From the NCBI GenBank assembly GCA_035286125.1, contig JAYKIS010000015.1, positions 1 to 64,000 of the forward strand: 64,000 bases of DNA, read 5' to 3'. Below, one piece after another: positions 24,552 through 33,161 of this stretch; position 1 is the stretch's first letter, and each line of letters starts with the position of its first letter. The notes under the pieces are model-generated. The model saw nothing but the letters and a program-made list of their open reading frames with translations. It was not told the DNA's origin and did not search any database. Position numbers and translations under genes: made by a program. Source of the DNA: VGJW01 sp035286125 (GTDB lineage Bacteria; Cyanobacteriota; Sericytochromatia; S15B-MN24; VGJW01).

Positions 24552-25243
24552 GTCGTCCTGAAGCCGTCCGCGGCGAGGATCTGGTCCGCAGCTATGTCCA
24601 GGGCGATGGCGCGGTCCATGCCCTTGCCGGCATAAGCTTGCGGGTTCCCCACGGCGCCTGGGTCGCCATCACGGGATCGAGCGGCTCGGGCAAGTCGACA
24701 CTGCTCAACCTGCTGGGCTGCCTCGACCGACCGACGTCGGGTCATCTCGCCATCGACGGCAACGATGTCGCGGCCCTCGACGACGCCGGCCTGGCCCGAC
24801 TGCGCAACCGGCACCTCGGCTTTGTCTTCCAGCAGTTTCACCTGCTGGCACGGACCTCGGCCGAGGAGAATGTCGCCCTGCCCCTCGTCTATGCCGGTGT
24901 CCCCCGCTCCGAAAGGCTGGCGCGTGCCCGGGAGGCCCTCGATCGGGTCGGTCTCGCCGAAAGACGGACCCACTGGCCCAGCCAGCTTTCCGGCGGCCAG
25001 CAGCAACGCGTGGCCATCGCGAGGGCCCTCGTGACCCGGCCGACGCTCCTGCTGGCCGACGAACCGACAGGCGCCCTGGACTCCCGGACGAGCGAGGAGA
25101 TTCTCGACCTCTTTGCCGACCTGCACCGCCAGGGCTCTACCGTCGTGATGGTGACGCACGACCCGGCGGTGGCCGCCCGTGCAGGCCGACGCCTGGTCCT
25201 GGCGGATGGTCGGATCGCAAGCGACGACGGATGTGCCTCATGA
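24548..25243 (+). CDS. ABC transporter ATPase, MacB/LolD type
   Basis: A 231-residue ATP-binding subunit. Walker A is GSSGSGKST (43-51), the Q-loop is FVFQQFHLLARTSAEENV, the signature is LSGGQQQRVAIARAL, Walker B is LLLADEPTGALDS, and the switch histidine is in VMVTHDP. LLARTSAEENVALPL is typical of the LolD/MacB/FtsE group. It powers the two permeases at 27788 and 29014. Start and stop both sit in ATGA overlaps. Confidence 0.92.
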   Translation: MSRPEAVRGEDLVRSYVQGDGAVHALAGISLRVPHGAWVAITGSSGSGKSTLLNLLGCLDRPTSGHLAIDGNDVAALDDAGLARLRNRHLGFVFQQFHLLARTSAEENVALPLVYAGVPRSERLARAREALDRVGLAERRTHWPSQLSGGQQQRVAIARALVTRPTLLLADEPTGALDSRTSEEILDLFADLHRQGSTVVMVTHDPAVAARAGRRLVLADGRIASDDGCAS

Positions 25244-26541
25244 CCCAGCCCAATCGCATCGCGGCGCTCACCCTGCTGACTTTCCTGCTTGCGACGGCTC
25301 GGGCTGTCGCCAACCCCGAAGCCCTGGACCTGGGCCGCCTGCTCGACAGGGTACGCGCGACCCATCCGGACGTGGCCCTCGCCCGGATCAGCCAACTGCG
25401 CGCGGAATTGGAACGCCAGATGGCCACGGAAGGCCGATGGACCGGCCGTGTCGGCCTTGATGGATTCGGCGTGGCCAATCAGCGTCTCCCCTTGAGCGGC
25501 ACTGCGCCCGACCCCTCGGGGTTCAGCCAGGGCACGCTCTCGGCCGAAGGCCGACTCGTGCTGCTCGACGGCGGCCGTCTCGGCTTCGCCGACGCGGCGG
25601 CCGCCGCCGGGGAGCAGGCTGCAGGAGCCCGCGCCGGGACGGCCCTGCGGGATCTTGCAGATGGCGTCATCCGAGGCTTCTGGGACTTGCGGCGTGCCGA
25701 AATGCTGCGGCAGGTCGCCCAGCAGCAGGTCCAGCAGGCCCGTACCACCTGGGAAGCTGGCCAGGCCGATCTGGCGCACGGCCGCAGGGCCGCGGGCGAC
25801 GTGGCGGGCCTCGAGGCAGCGCACCTTGCTGCGGAAGCCGCGTGGCACCGGCAGGATCAGGCCGTAGCCGAATCCAGGGCCCGTCTCGCTGCCTTGGCGG
25901 GGCTGGTTGATGATGCGTGGACGCTGGCGGCAACGCCCGTGACCCCCGAGAGCCTGCCCGAGGCCTCGGGCAGTTGGCAAGCCAGACCCGAATGGCTGGC
26001 CCAGCGAGCCTCGATTGAACAAGCCCGCGCGCGACTCGGCGAGGCCGCCGCAGCGCTCGCGCCGACCGTAGGCCTGTCGGGACGGCTCGAAACCGGAAAC
26101 GGCCTCGTCCGACCGGATATCCAGTTGCGGACGACCGACCCCCTGGCCTCGCAATGGAGCCTGCGCCTGGACGTGGCGTGGCCCTGGCTGGACAACGGTC
26201 GTGCGGGCCGGGCAGCGGAGCGCGCACGTCTGGATCTGCTCGAGGCCGATCAGCGGGCCGAGCGCCTGCGACGGGATCTCGAGCGGGACGAGCGCATCGC
26301 CCGCGAGCGCCTGCGGCAAGCGCTGCTGCGCCTGAAGCTGCAGGATCGCGCAGTGCTGGTGGTGGGCCAGGCCCACGCCCTGACAGCCACTCGCTTCAGG
26401 CAGGGCCTTGCCCTGCCCGTCGAGCTGGAATCGGCGCGCACCCGTCTCGCACAGGCCCAGGCCGACCGGATCGATGCCGGCATCGAGGGCATGCTCGCCC
26501 ACTGGGATCTGGCCCGCGCCCTCGGCAAGGAGAATCCATGA
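25240..26541 (+). CDS. TolC-like outer-membrane factor
   Basis: A 433-residue outer-membrane efflux protein. A Sec signal (MTQPNRIAALTLLTFLLATA, cleavage near ARAVA) leads to two long helical repeats of the OEP fold: LDLGRLLDRVRATHPDVALA opens the first, and SLRLDVAWPWLDNGRAGRAA with the following heptad-rich helices belongs to the second. TolC-family trimers form a channel across the outer membrane. ATG 25240 overlaps the ATPase stop. Its position with ATPase, adaptor and permeases indicates a tripartite exporter and a diderm cell. Confidence 0.85.
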   Translation: MTQPNRIAALTLLTFLLATARAVANPEALDLGRLLDRVRATHPDVALARISQLRAELERQMATEGRWTGRVGLDGFGVANQRLPLSGTAPDPSGFSQGTLSAEGRLVLLDGGRLGFADAAAAAGEQAAGARAGTALRDLADGVIRGFWDLRRAEMLRQVAQQQVQQARTTWEAGQADLAHGRRAAGDVAGLEAAHLAAEAAWHRQDQAVAESRARLAALAGLVDDAWTLAATPVTPESLPEASGSWQARPEWLAQRASIEQARARLGEAAAALAPTVGLSGRLETGNGLVRPDIQLRTTDPLASQWSLRLDVAWPWLDNGRAGRAAERARLDLLEADQRAERLRRDLERDERIARERLRQALLRLKLQDRAVLVVGQAHALTATRFRQGLALPVELESARTRLAQAQADRIDAGIEGMLAHWDLARALGKENP

Positions 26542-27788
26542 ATCGCCGCCTGCTGATCGCTGCTGCGCTCGTGCCCGTCGTCGGCGTTGCCGGATGGTTG
26601 CTGCGACCGCGACCGGACCGCGCCGGCAGCGCGGATGCCGTCACCGTGACGCGGGGCAGCCTCAAGGTCGATCTGGCCGAAACGGGCACCGTGCAACCGC
26701 TGGTCAAGGTCGACATCAAGAGCCGCATCGCCGGACAGGTTGCAAGACTCGACGTCGATGCGGGCAGCCGTGTCCGCAAGGGCGACATCCTGATGGCCCT
26801 CGACACCACCGATATGGAACGCAACCGGGCTCAGGCCAAGGCCGACCTCGCTGCGGCCCAGGCCCGGCTGGACCGCCTGACGGCAGGTCCGAGGCCGGAA
26901 GAAATCTCGGCCTCGCGGGCCGAAGTGCGCGTGGCCGAGGCCGAACTGGCCCGAGCACACGACGAAGCGCAGCGCAGCCGTGCCGCGGCGCAGACGCAGA
27001 CCCTGACGCCTCGGGAACTCGACATGGCCCAGCGGGACCTCGATGCGGCCCGGGCGCGCCGGGACGCGGCCACGGCGCGTCTGGCCATGCTGGCCAAGGG
27101 CAGCCGCGCCGAGGACATTCGCGAGGCACGCGCCCAGCGGGATCGCATGGCCGTCGCATTGGCATCGGCCGAGGATCAGCTGCGCTATGCCACCCTGCGC
27201 TCTCCGCTCGAGGGTGTCGTGATCCGGCGCGGCATCGAGGTCGGGGAGATGGTCAGCCCCGGTGTGTCCGCGCTGGCGCAGGGCAATGCCATCCTGACGG
27301 TGGCCGACTTGCGCCGCCTGATCGTCCAGAGCAACGTGGGCCAGGTCGACGTCGGTCGCCTGCGCGTCGGCATGCCGGTAACCGTGCGGGTGGACGCCTT
27401 GGGTGACACGGGCCTCGAGGGCCGCATCCACCGCATCGCCCCGGCCGCCGAGGCCCTAAAGGACGGCCTGCAGACCTTTGCCGTCGACACCCTCGTGACG
27501 GGTCCGGGAACAGCCATGCTGCGTCCGGGCATGACGGCGGACCTAGACATCCACGTCGCCGTGCGCGAGCAGGCGTTGCTGCTGCCCGTCGAAGCCTTGC
27601 TTGACCGCAAGGGCAGCATCGCGACCGTGCGCCTGGCAGATGCAGGGAAGCAGGGCGGCAAGGCGGGCAAGCGCGAGATTCGCCTCGGCCTCTCCAGCGA
27701 CAGCGAGGTCGAGGTCCTGTCGGGCCTTGATGAAGGGACCCGGGTCCGCATCGCTCCGCCTGCGGTCGACAACGCCATGAAGATGTGA
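26538..27788 (+). CDS. macA: MacA-like membrane-fusion protein
   Basis: A 416-residue HlyD/RND-type periplasmic adaptor. An N-terminal membrane anchor (about 4-25) precedes a split biotinyl-lipoyl domain (IKSRIAGQVARLDVDAGSRV, later LRSPLEGVVIRRGIEVGEMV). Between them is a long Ala/Arg-rich coiled-coil hairpin (about 95-215) containing two similar RAEDIREAR and RPEEISASR turns. Beta-barrel and membrane-proximal parts follow. It links the ABC permeases to the outer-membrane factor. AAGGAGA precedes ATG 26538; ATGA overlap with the upstream gene. Confidence 0.87.
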   Translation: MNRRLLIAAALVPVVGVAGWLLRPRPDRAGSADAVTVTRGSLKVDLAETGTVQPLVKVDIKSRIAGQVARLDVDAGSRVRKGDILMALDTTDMERNRAQAKADLAAAQARLDRLTAGPRPEEISASRAEVRVAEAELARAHDEAQRSRAAAQTQTLTPRELDMAQRDLDAARARRDAATARLAMLAKGSRAEDIREARAQRDRMAVALASAEDQLRYATLRSPLEGVVIRRGIEVGEMVSPGVSALAQGNAILTVADLRRLIVQSNVGQVDVGRLRVGMPVTVRVDALGDTGLEGRIHRIAPAAEALKDGLQTFAVDTLVTGPGTAMLRPGMTADLDIHVAVREQALLLPVEALLDRKGSIATVRLADAGKQGGKAGKREIRLGLSSDSEVEVLSGLDEGTRVRIAPPAVDNAMKM

Positions 27789-29017
27789 TGGTCGTCGAAC
27801 ACGTCCGGCAGGCCATGGCCCAGATGGCCGCATCCCGCGCCCGCGCTGCCCTTACGGTGCTGGCCATCGCCATCGGCGTCCTGTCCGTGGTGCTCCTGGT
27901 CAGCCTGGGCCAGAGTGCGCTGGTCTCACTGACCCGGGGCATCGAGGCCATCGGGGGAACGCGCGTCGTCATGGTCTGGCCAGATGCGCCCCAGGCCGCC
28001 GCCACGAAGCAGTCCTCCTACACCGATGGCCTGACGCTTGCCGACGCGCGCGCCCTGCGCGCCAGACTGCCGCATGTCGCCAGCGTGGCCCCTGTCGGTG
28101 GCGGCGGCGAGGACAGCCAGGCCGTTCACGCCGGTGGCGGCCGGATGGCACGCCTCGACATCGCAGGTGTCGACGAGGCCTATGTCGGTGGCCACGCCCT
28201 GCAGGTGCAGGAGGGCCGGAATCTCACGCGCGAGGATCTGGATCGACGCGAGCACGTCTGCATCCTGGGCCGCACGGCCGCGGATCGATTGTTTCCTGAT
28301 GGCCGGGCGGTGGGCCGGGAAGTCAGGGTCGGAGACACCCGCTACCGCGTCGTGGGCACGCTGGCGATGGCCCTCAAGGCCGGCATGCGTTTCGGTACGG
28401 ACTGGAACGAGGTTGTCCTGCTGCCGCTGACCGTCGCCTCCCCGGAAGGTCGGCTGCGCATGATCTCGGTGACGACGACGGCCTCGCGGCACAACCCCGA
28501 GGTCATGGCCCTTGCCAACAGCCTGCTGCTGCACCGCCATCGCCAGGTCGACGACTTCCAGTTCCTCGATCTGGGCACCATGATTGCCGGCTACTACAAG
28601 GCCTATGATGCGATGATCATCCTGGTGGGTCTGCTCGCAGGCGTGAGCCTGGTCATCGGGGGCGTCGGCATCACGAACATGATGCTGGTCGGCGTTGTCG
28701 AACGGACGCGTGAAATCGGCTTGCGCATCGCCCTCGGGGCGCCCGCCGGCACCATCCGCCAACAATTCCTGATCGAAGCCCTGTTGTTGGCGTGCGTCGG
28801 TGGCATGGCAGGCCTCGGTGCGGGCGTGGGGCTCGTTGCGCTGCTGGCGTCTCTCGTGCCCCGATTCCAGCCCGAGTGGACCGTGGTGCTGAGTTGGCCC
28901 GCCGTCGGTGCCGCGGTGCTCGCCACACTCGCGACCGGTGTGGCCTTCGGCTGGATGCCCGCGCGCCGGGCTGCGGCACTGGACCCCGTCGCGGCGCTTC
29001 GCGGGGATGCGGCATGA
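27788..29017 (+). CDS. ABC permease, MacB/FtsX type (first)
   Basis: A 409-residue permease: one helix (about 18-40, LTVLAIAIGVLSVVLLVSLG), a large periplasmic MacB_PCD domain (about 45-280), then three FtsX-type helices (about 275-400) with GGVGITNMMLVGVVERTREIGLRIALGA, the coupling segment typical of MacB. This permease lacks a fused ATPase and depends on the 24548 protein. ATG 27788 shares a base with the adaptor stop (TGATG); GTG 27785 is an alternative. Confidence 0.88.
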   Translation: MVVEHVRQAMAQMAASRARAALTVLAIAIGVLSVVLLVSLGQSALVSLTRGIEAIGGTRVVMVWPDAPQAAATKQSSYTDGLTLADARALRARLPHVASVAPVGGGGEDSQAVHAGGGRMARLDIAGVDEAYVGGHALQVQEGRNLTREDLDRREHVCILGRTAADRLFPDGRAVGREVRVGDTRYRVVGTLAMALKAGMRFGTDWNEVVLLPLTVASPEGRLRMISVTTTASRHNPEVMALANSLLLHRHRQVDDFQFLDLGTMIAGYYKAYDAMIILVGLLAGVSLVIGGVGITNMMLVGVVERTREIGLRIALGAPAGTIRQQFLIEALLLACVGGMAGLGAGVGLVALLASLVPRFQPEWTVVLSWPAVGAAVLATLATGVAFGWMPARRAAALDPVAALRGDAA

Positions 29018-30252
29018 CGTGGACCGACCAGTGGCAACTGGTGCTCGAAGCCATCGTGCGCCACCGCTTCCGAAGCCTGCTGACGCTGCTGGGCATCATC
29101 CTGGGCGTCGGCACCCTGGTGGCCCTGTCCAGCACGGTCCGCAGCGCGGAGCACTACCTTGCCCGCAGCCTGCAGCAGGCTTCGGGGGAGGATGTCTTCA
29201 GCCTGTCGCGCAAGTGGCATGAGGACCCGGGGACCGTAGCGGCACCGCCCTTGTCCCGCCTGGACGCCCGTGCCTTGCGCGCCTCGGAAAGCCTTTCCGG
29301 AACCACCGTTCTGGGCCGCCATGTCAAGCGGGTCCGGTGGGGTGAACGCTTCGGCCAGGGAGTCACGGTCGTGGGCACGCGGCCCGAGGCCCTCGGCTTC
29401 TACAGACTGGAGTTGCGCCGTGGCCGTTTCCTGACACCCGCGGACCTGGACGAGAGGGCCCAGGTTGCCGTGGTCGGGGCCAAGGCAGCCCGGGGTCTGG
29501 CGGCGCGTCAGGGACCGATCCGCGTTGGTGGCTGGATTCGTCTGGACGGCCACCGCTACCGGGTCGTGGGCATCCTCGCGCGGAAGCCGGCCGTCCAGGG
29601 CCAGAGTTTCTTCACCTGGGACGGTTCGGTCCTGGTCCCGGAAACCCGCTTTCAGGAACACTTCGCCAGCATCAAGGATCTGCGCGAGATCGTGGTGCGC
29701 GCGACGGAGGAGACGCTCGAGGCCAAGCCCCTCGCCAGTCTTGTCTACTCGGCGCGAGCCATCGTCACCTGGCGCCACGGAGGCGTCCAGAACTTCAAGG
29801 TGACGGACCCCCGCGAGAACCAGTCTTCGGTGCGGCTGGCCTCGGCCATCGGCCTCGGGCTCGAGATCGTCATCGCCAGTGTCTGCCTTCTGGTCGGCGG
29901 CATGAACCTGATGAACGTGCTGCTGTTCTCGACGCTGCAACGCACACCGGAAATCGCCCTCAGGCGTGCACTCGGAGCGACACGACAGCAGATCCTCGTG
30001 ATGTTCCTGGGCGAGGCCATGCTGCTTGCCGCGCTGGGAGCCGTGATGGGTGTCGGCGGTGGCCTCCTCGTGGCCGGCCTGGGCTCATGGGTCCTCGGAC
30101 AGGTGCTGGGGTCCTGGACCTTCTCGTGGCCGTGGACGGCCATGGCGGCCGGAGTTGCCGCAGCCCTCGCCACCGGCGCCGTCTTCGGTGCAAGACCGGC
30201 GCTCTCCGCGGCCGGGCTCGATCCGGCGCAAGCCCTCAGGAGGGAAGGATGA
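29014..30252 (+). CDS. ABC permease, MacB/FtsX type (second)
   Basis: A 412-residue permease with the same plan as its neighbour: helix at about 20-40, periplasmic domain, then three helices with GGMNLMNVLLFSTLQRTPEIALRRALGA. The two share topology and the coupling motif but differ strongly in the periplasmic domain, so they probably form a heterodimer, as LolC and LolE do. ATGA overlaps join it to the first permease and to panC. Confidence 0.88.
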   Translation: MTWTDQWQLVLEAIVRHRFRSLLTLLGIILGVGTLVALSSTVRSAEHYLARSLQQASGEDVFSLSRKWHEDPGTVAAPPLSRLDARALRASESLSGTTVLGRHVKRVRWGERFGQGVTVVGTRPEALGFYRLELRRGRFLTPADLDERAQVAVVGAKAARGLAARQGPIRVGGWIRLDGHRYRVVGILARKPAVQGQSFFTWDGSVLVPETRFQEHFASIKDLREIVVRATEETLEAKPLASLVYSARAIVTWRHGGVQNFKVTDPRENQSSVRLASAIGLGLEIVIASVCLLVGGMNLMNVLLFSTLQRTPEIALRRALGATRQQILVMFLGEAMLLAALGAVMGVGGGLLVAGLGSWVLGQVLGSWTFSWPWTAMAAGVAAALATGAVFGARPALSAAGLDPAQALRREG

Positions 30253-31139
30253 CGGTCCGGATCGTCGGGACGGCCCGGGAGTGGGCCGCCCTGCGACGCC
30301 CCGGCGCCCGGGTGGCGTTCGTGCCGACGATGGGTGCGCTTCATGAAGGCCATGGTGCGCTGGTGCGGGCGGCGCGGGATCACGGGGACGTGGTCGTCGC
30401 CAGCATCTTCGTGAACCCGACCCAGTTCGGCCCGACGGAAGATCTGGCCCGCTATCCTCGGGACCTCGAGGGCGATCGGGCCAAGCTCGCAGCGTGGGGC
30501 TGCGACGTGTTGTTCCACCCGACGGCCGAGGCGATGTATCCCCAGGGGCTCGAGGCCTTTCGTGTCCACCCGCCGGCAGGCCTGGGGGACTTCTGGTGCG
30601 GACTCGCCCGCCCCGGGCACCTCGCGGGCGTCTGCACCGTCGTGGCGAAGCTGCTGGGCATGGTCCGTCCCGACGTGGCGCTCTTCGGCCAGAAGGACTT
30701 CCAGCAATGGCGCGTCGTCGAGGCTCTGGCCGATGACCTGTGCCTCGGCACGCGCATCGTCCGCTGCCCGACCATCCGGGAGCCGGATGGCGTCGCGATG
30801 TCAAGCCGCAATGCCTACCTGTCCGCTTCGGATCGCGTCCGGGCCCGGGCCCTGTCCAGCGCCCTTGCCGCGGTGCTCCGCCTCTGGCGTTCGGGCGTGA
30901 GGGAGGTCGCGTCCCTCGAGGATGCCGGCAAGCAAGCGTGGATCCGCATGCAGGACAAGGAGCCCGAACTGGGCGCCTTGGCCTACTTAGAGGTCCGGCA
31001 TCAGGACCTGACGCGGCCCGCCATCCTGACCGCGCCGGCTGTGGCGGCCATGGCGGCGCAGATTGGCCCCGCGCGGCTGATTGACAACGTCCTCCTCGAG
31101 GACCATTCCCCCGACCTGCCGCTTCTGGAGCTTGCCTGA
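30249..31139 (+). CDS. panC: Pantothenate synthetase
   Basis: A 296-residue enzyme condensing pantoate with beta-alanine using ATP. Signatures: FVPTMGALHEGHGALV (HxGH-type motif near 26-36), SIFVNPTQFGPTEDLARYPR, LFGQKDFQQW and EPDGVAMSSRNAYLS. Length is normal for the family. It overlaps the second permease stop (ATGA) and is followed immediately by cmk (TGAATG). It has no obvious functional tie to the exporter. The panC-cmk pairing is seen in cyanobacteria, where the two are sometimes fused. Confidence 0.97.
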   Translation: MTVRIVGTAREWAALRRPGARVAFVPTMGALHEGHGALVRAARDHGDVVVASIFVNPTQFGPTEDLARYPRDLEGDRAKLAAWGCDVLFHPTAEAMYPQGLEAFRVHPPAGLGDFWCGLARPGHLAGVCTVVAKLLGMVRPDVALFGQKDFQQWRVVEALADDLCLGTRIVRCPTIREPDGVAMSSRNAYLSASDRVRARALSSALAAVLRLWRSGVREVASLEDAGKQAWIRMQDKEPELGALAYLEVRHQDLTRPAILTAPAVAAMAAQIGPARLIDNVLLEDHSPDLPLLELA

Positions 31140-31805
31140 ATGCCCAATATCGTGACCCTCGACGGCCCCGCAGGCGCAGGCAAGAGCACCCTCGCCCGCC
31201 ACCTGGCGCAGCGGCTCGGCTGGACGTATCTGGACACGGGGGCCATGTACCGGGCCGTGACATGGGCCGCGCTTGACCGAGGTGTCGACATCGGGGACAC
31301 CGAGGCGCTGGGTGCGCTCGCGCGGTCGCTGCGCCTCGCGCTCCTGCCCGGTCCGGAGGGCACGCGCGTCGAGGCCGATGGCAAGGACATCACCGAGGCC
31401 ATCCGGTCGGCAGCCGTCACGGGCCAGGTCTCGGCCGTCGCCGCCGTAGCCGAGGTGCGTGACGCCATGGTCGCGGAGCAGCGGCGCATCGGCGCGGCCG
31501 CCGACCTGGTGGCCGAGGGACGGGACATGGGCACGGTTGTCTTCCCGGACGCTCCCCTCAAGGTCTACGTGACAGCGTCTCCGGGAGTCCGGGCGGAGCG
31601 GCGTGCCTCCGAGCTGGCCCGGGCGGGCCGGATGGTCGATGTGCGAGCGCTCGAGCAGGAGCTCGTAGCGCGGGATGCGCTCGATTCCGGCCGCGAGGTC
31701 GCGCCCTTGCGCCCGGCGTCGGATGCGCGCCACCTGCTGACCGACGGCGAGGACGTGCAGACGCTGCTGGAGAAGCTGCTGGACTGGGTCGGAGAAATCC
31801 GCTGA
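31140..31805 (+). CDS. cmk: Cytidylate kinase
   Basis: A 221-residue nucleoside monophosphate kinase making CDP from CMP and ATP. The P-loop GPAGAGKS is at residues 9-16, followed by LDTGAMYRAVTWAALD (CMP-binding), DITEAIRS, VAEGRDMGTVVFPDAPLKVY and the ERRASEL helix. ATG 31140 directly follows the panC stop. It ends the operon that starts at rseP. The flagellar promoter begins 6 bases after its stop. Confidence 0.95.
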   Translation: MPNIVTLDGPAGAGKSTLARHLAQRLGWTYLDTGAMYRAVTWAALDRGVDIGDTEALGALARSLRLALLPGPEGTRVEADGKDITEAIRSAAVTGQVSAVAAVAEVRDAMVAEQRRIGAAADLVAEGRDMGTVVFPDAPLKVYVTASPGVRAERRASELARAGRMVDVRALEQELVARDALDSGREVAPLRPASDARHLLTDGEDVQTLLEKLLDWVGEIR

Positions 31806-31810
31806 TCCCC

Positions 31811-31839
31811 TTGAACAGGGCGCCTGTCGGCCTTATGAT
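31811..31839 (+). promoter_or_regulatory. Sigma70-like promoter of the fla/che operon
   Basis: TTGAAC (31811-31816), a 17-base spacer and TATGAT (31834-31839) lie just after cmk, about 70 bases before the flgB start. The -10 element TATGAT also occurs upstream of fliA. No sigma28- or sigma54-type element is seen, so the operon is probably read by the housekeeping sigma factor. Confidence 0.7.
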
Positions 31840-31908
31840 GGCTCTCCGGGGGGTATGTACCTTCTGAGCGTGGCCTTGCCGGCGGCCGCGGGCCCCTGGA
31901 GGTAATGC

Positions 31909-32316
31909 GTGCTCGACGGACTCTTCGGAAAGAAGACCGCGATGTTCGAGGCCGCCCTGCATGGTCTGCAGGAGCGGGGCGAAGCCATTGCCGAAAACCT
32001 CGCGAACCTCGACACGCCCAGCTACAAGGCACGTCGCGTCGCCTTCGAGGAACAGATGCAGTTCGTGCGCACCCATCGCGCCGCCGACCTCGCGGCCACG
32101 ACGCCCGCGCACTTTCGCCTCGGGCCCCGCAGCGCCTTCGAGGTCAGGCCCGTCGAATCCCGGGACCGCTCGTCAACCCTGCGTAACGATGGCAACAACG
32201 TCGACGTCGACGTCGAGATGACGGCCCTCGCCAAGAACCAGTTGTCGTACAGCTACGTGGCCGAACTGACCAAGCGGCAGTTCGAGGGCCTCAAGTCCGT
32301 GATCCGGGGGAGCTGA
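31909..32316 (+). CDS. flgB: Flagellar proximal rod protein FlgB
   Basis: A 135-residue rod protein. The family N-terminus (FEAALHGLQERGEAIAENLANLDTPSYKAR) and C-terminus (NVDVDVEMTALAKNQLSYSY) are both present. It is exported by the flagellar type III system and assembles on the MS ring. GTG 31909 is 6 bases after GGAGG (31898-31902). The ATG at 31905 is in another frame. First gene of the operon. Confidence 0.95.
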   Translation: MLDGLFGKKTAMFEAALHGLQERGEAIAENLANLDTPSYKARRVAFEEQMQFVRTHRAADLAATTPAHFRLGPRSAFEVRPVESRDRSSTLRNDGNNVDVDVEMTALAKNQLSYSYVAELTKRQFEGLKSVIRGS

Positions 32317-32318
32317 CC

Positions 32319-32708
32319 ATGGGAGCCTTCGACGGTCTCGACATCGCCGCCAGCGGCCTGACGGCGCAGCGCTTCCGACTGGACGTCATCTCGGCCAACC
32401 TGGCCAACGTCAACACGACCCGTACCGACGCAGGCGAACCGTTCCGGCGCCAGATCGTCCACTTCAAGGCTCGCCAAGGCAAGTTGCCCGGGGTCGACGT
32501 CTTCGAAATCGCCCAGGACAAGACGCCTTTCCCGCGCATCTACGATCCGGGCAACCCCGACGCCGATGAGGCGGGCTACGTGCGGATGCCCAACGTCAAC
32601 TCCATCACGGAGATGACAGATCTGATCTCGGCGAGCCGCAGCTACGAGGCCAATATCACCGCCGCAGGCGCCCTCAAGGAGATGGCGCGCAAGGCACTGG
32701 AGATCTGA
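32319..32708 (+). CDS. flgC: Flagellar proximal rod protein FlgC
   Basis: A 129-residue rod protein with FDGLDIAASGLTAQRFRLDV, then ISANLANVNTTRT, at the N-terminus and YVRMPNVNSITEMTDLISAS, then RSYEANI, at the C-terminus. It forms the rod with FlgB, FlgF and FlgG. It begins 2 bases after flgB. The shortness (E. coli FlgC 134) is normal. Confidence 0.96.
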   Translation: MGAFDGLDIAASGLTAQRFRLDVISANLANVNTTRTDAGEPFRRQIVHFKARQGKLPGVDVFEIAQDKTPFPRIYDPGNPDADEAGYVRMPNVNSITEMTDLISASRSYEANITAAGALKEMARKALEI

Positions 32709-32713
32709 GCCCC

Positions 32714-33124
32714 TTGGAACTCGGTCCCGTCGGCCCGTTGCCGGCATCCATCCATCGTCCCCGGACGGCCGTACCGGCTGCGGGCTTCTCGGACTTCATC
32801 GACGGACTGGCCCCGGTCGAAGGAAGCAGCGGCGGAATTACGCCACCCGACCGTAGCGGCGTCCGCCTCGGTCCGACGGCCACCGCATCGGCCCGAGACG
32901 CCCGTGGGGCCTTGCTCAGGCCACTTGAGGACTTCCTGGGCCAGGTCAACACCTCGCTCAACGAGGCAGGAGAGATGCAGGAACGCCTGGTCTCCGGCGA
33001 AGACGTGGACTTTCATGACGTGATGGTGGCGTCCGAGAAGAGCTCCGTTGCCCTGCAACTGACGATGCAGCTGCGCAACCGCATCCTCGAGGCCTACCAG
33101 GAAGTGGCCCGGATGCAGGTATGA
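32714..33124 (+). CDS. fliE: Flagellar hook-basal body complex protein FliE
   Basis: A 136-residue protein. The C-terminal 60 residues match FliE (FLGQVNTSLNEAGEMQERLV, EDVDFHDVMVASEKSSVALQ, then LRNRILEAYQEV). The N-terminal 70 residues are a proline-rich extension beyond the usual length of about 100. FliE joins the MS ring to the rod and is an early export substrate. The start is TTG 32714, 5 bases after flgC; no strong Shine-Dalgarno is visible. A later start within the extension is possible. Confidence 0.88.
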   Translation: MELGPVGPLPASIHRPRTAVPAAGFSDFIDGLAPVEGSSGGITPPDRSGVRLGPTATASARDARGALLRPLEDFLGQVNTSLNEAGEMQERLVSGEDVDFHDVMVASEKSSVALQLTMQLRNRILEAYQEVARMQV

Positions 33125-33161
33125 GGGGCCTCCAGCCACGTACGACCGGGGTTGAATCCGC

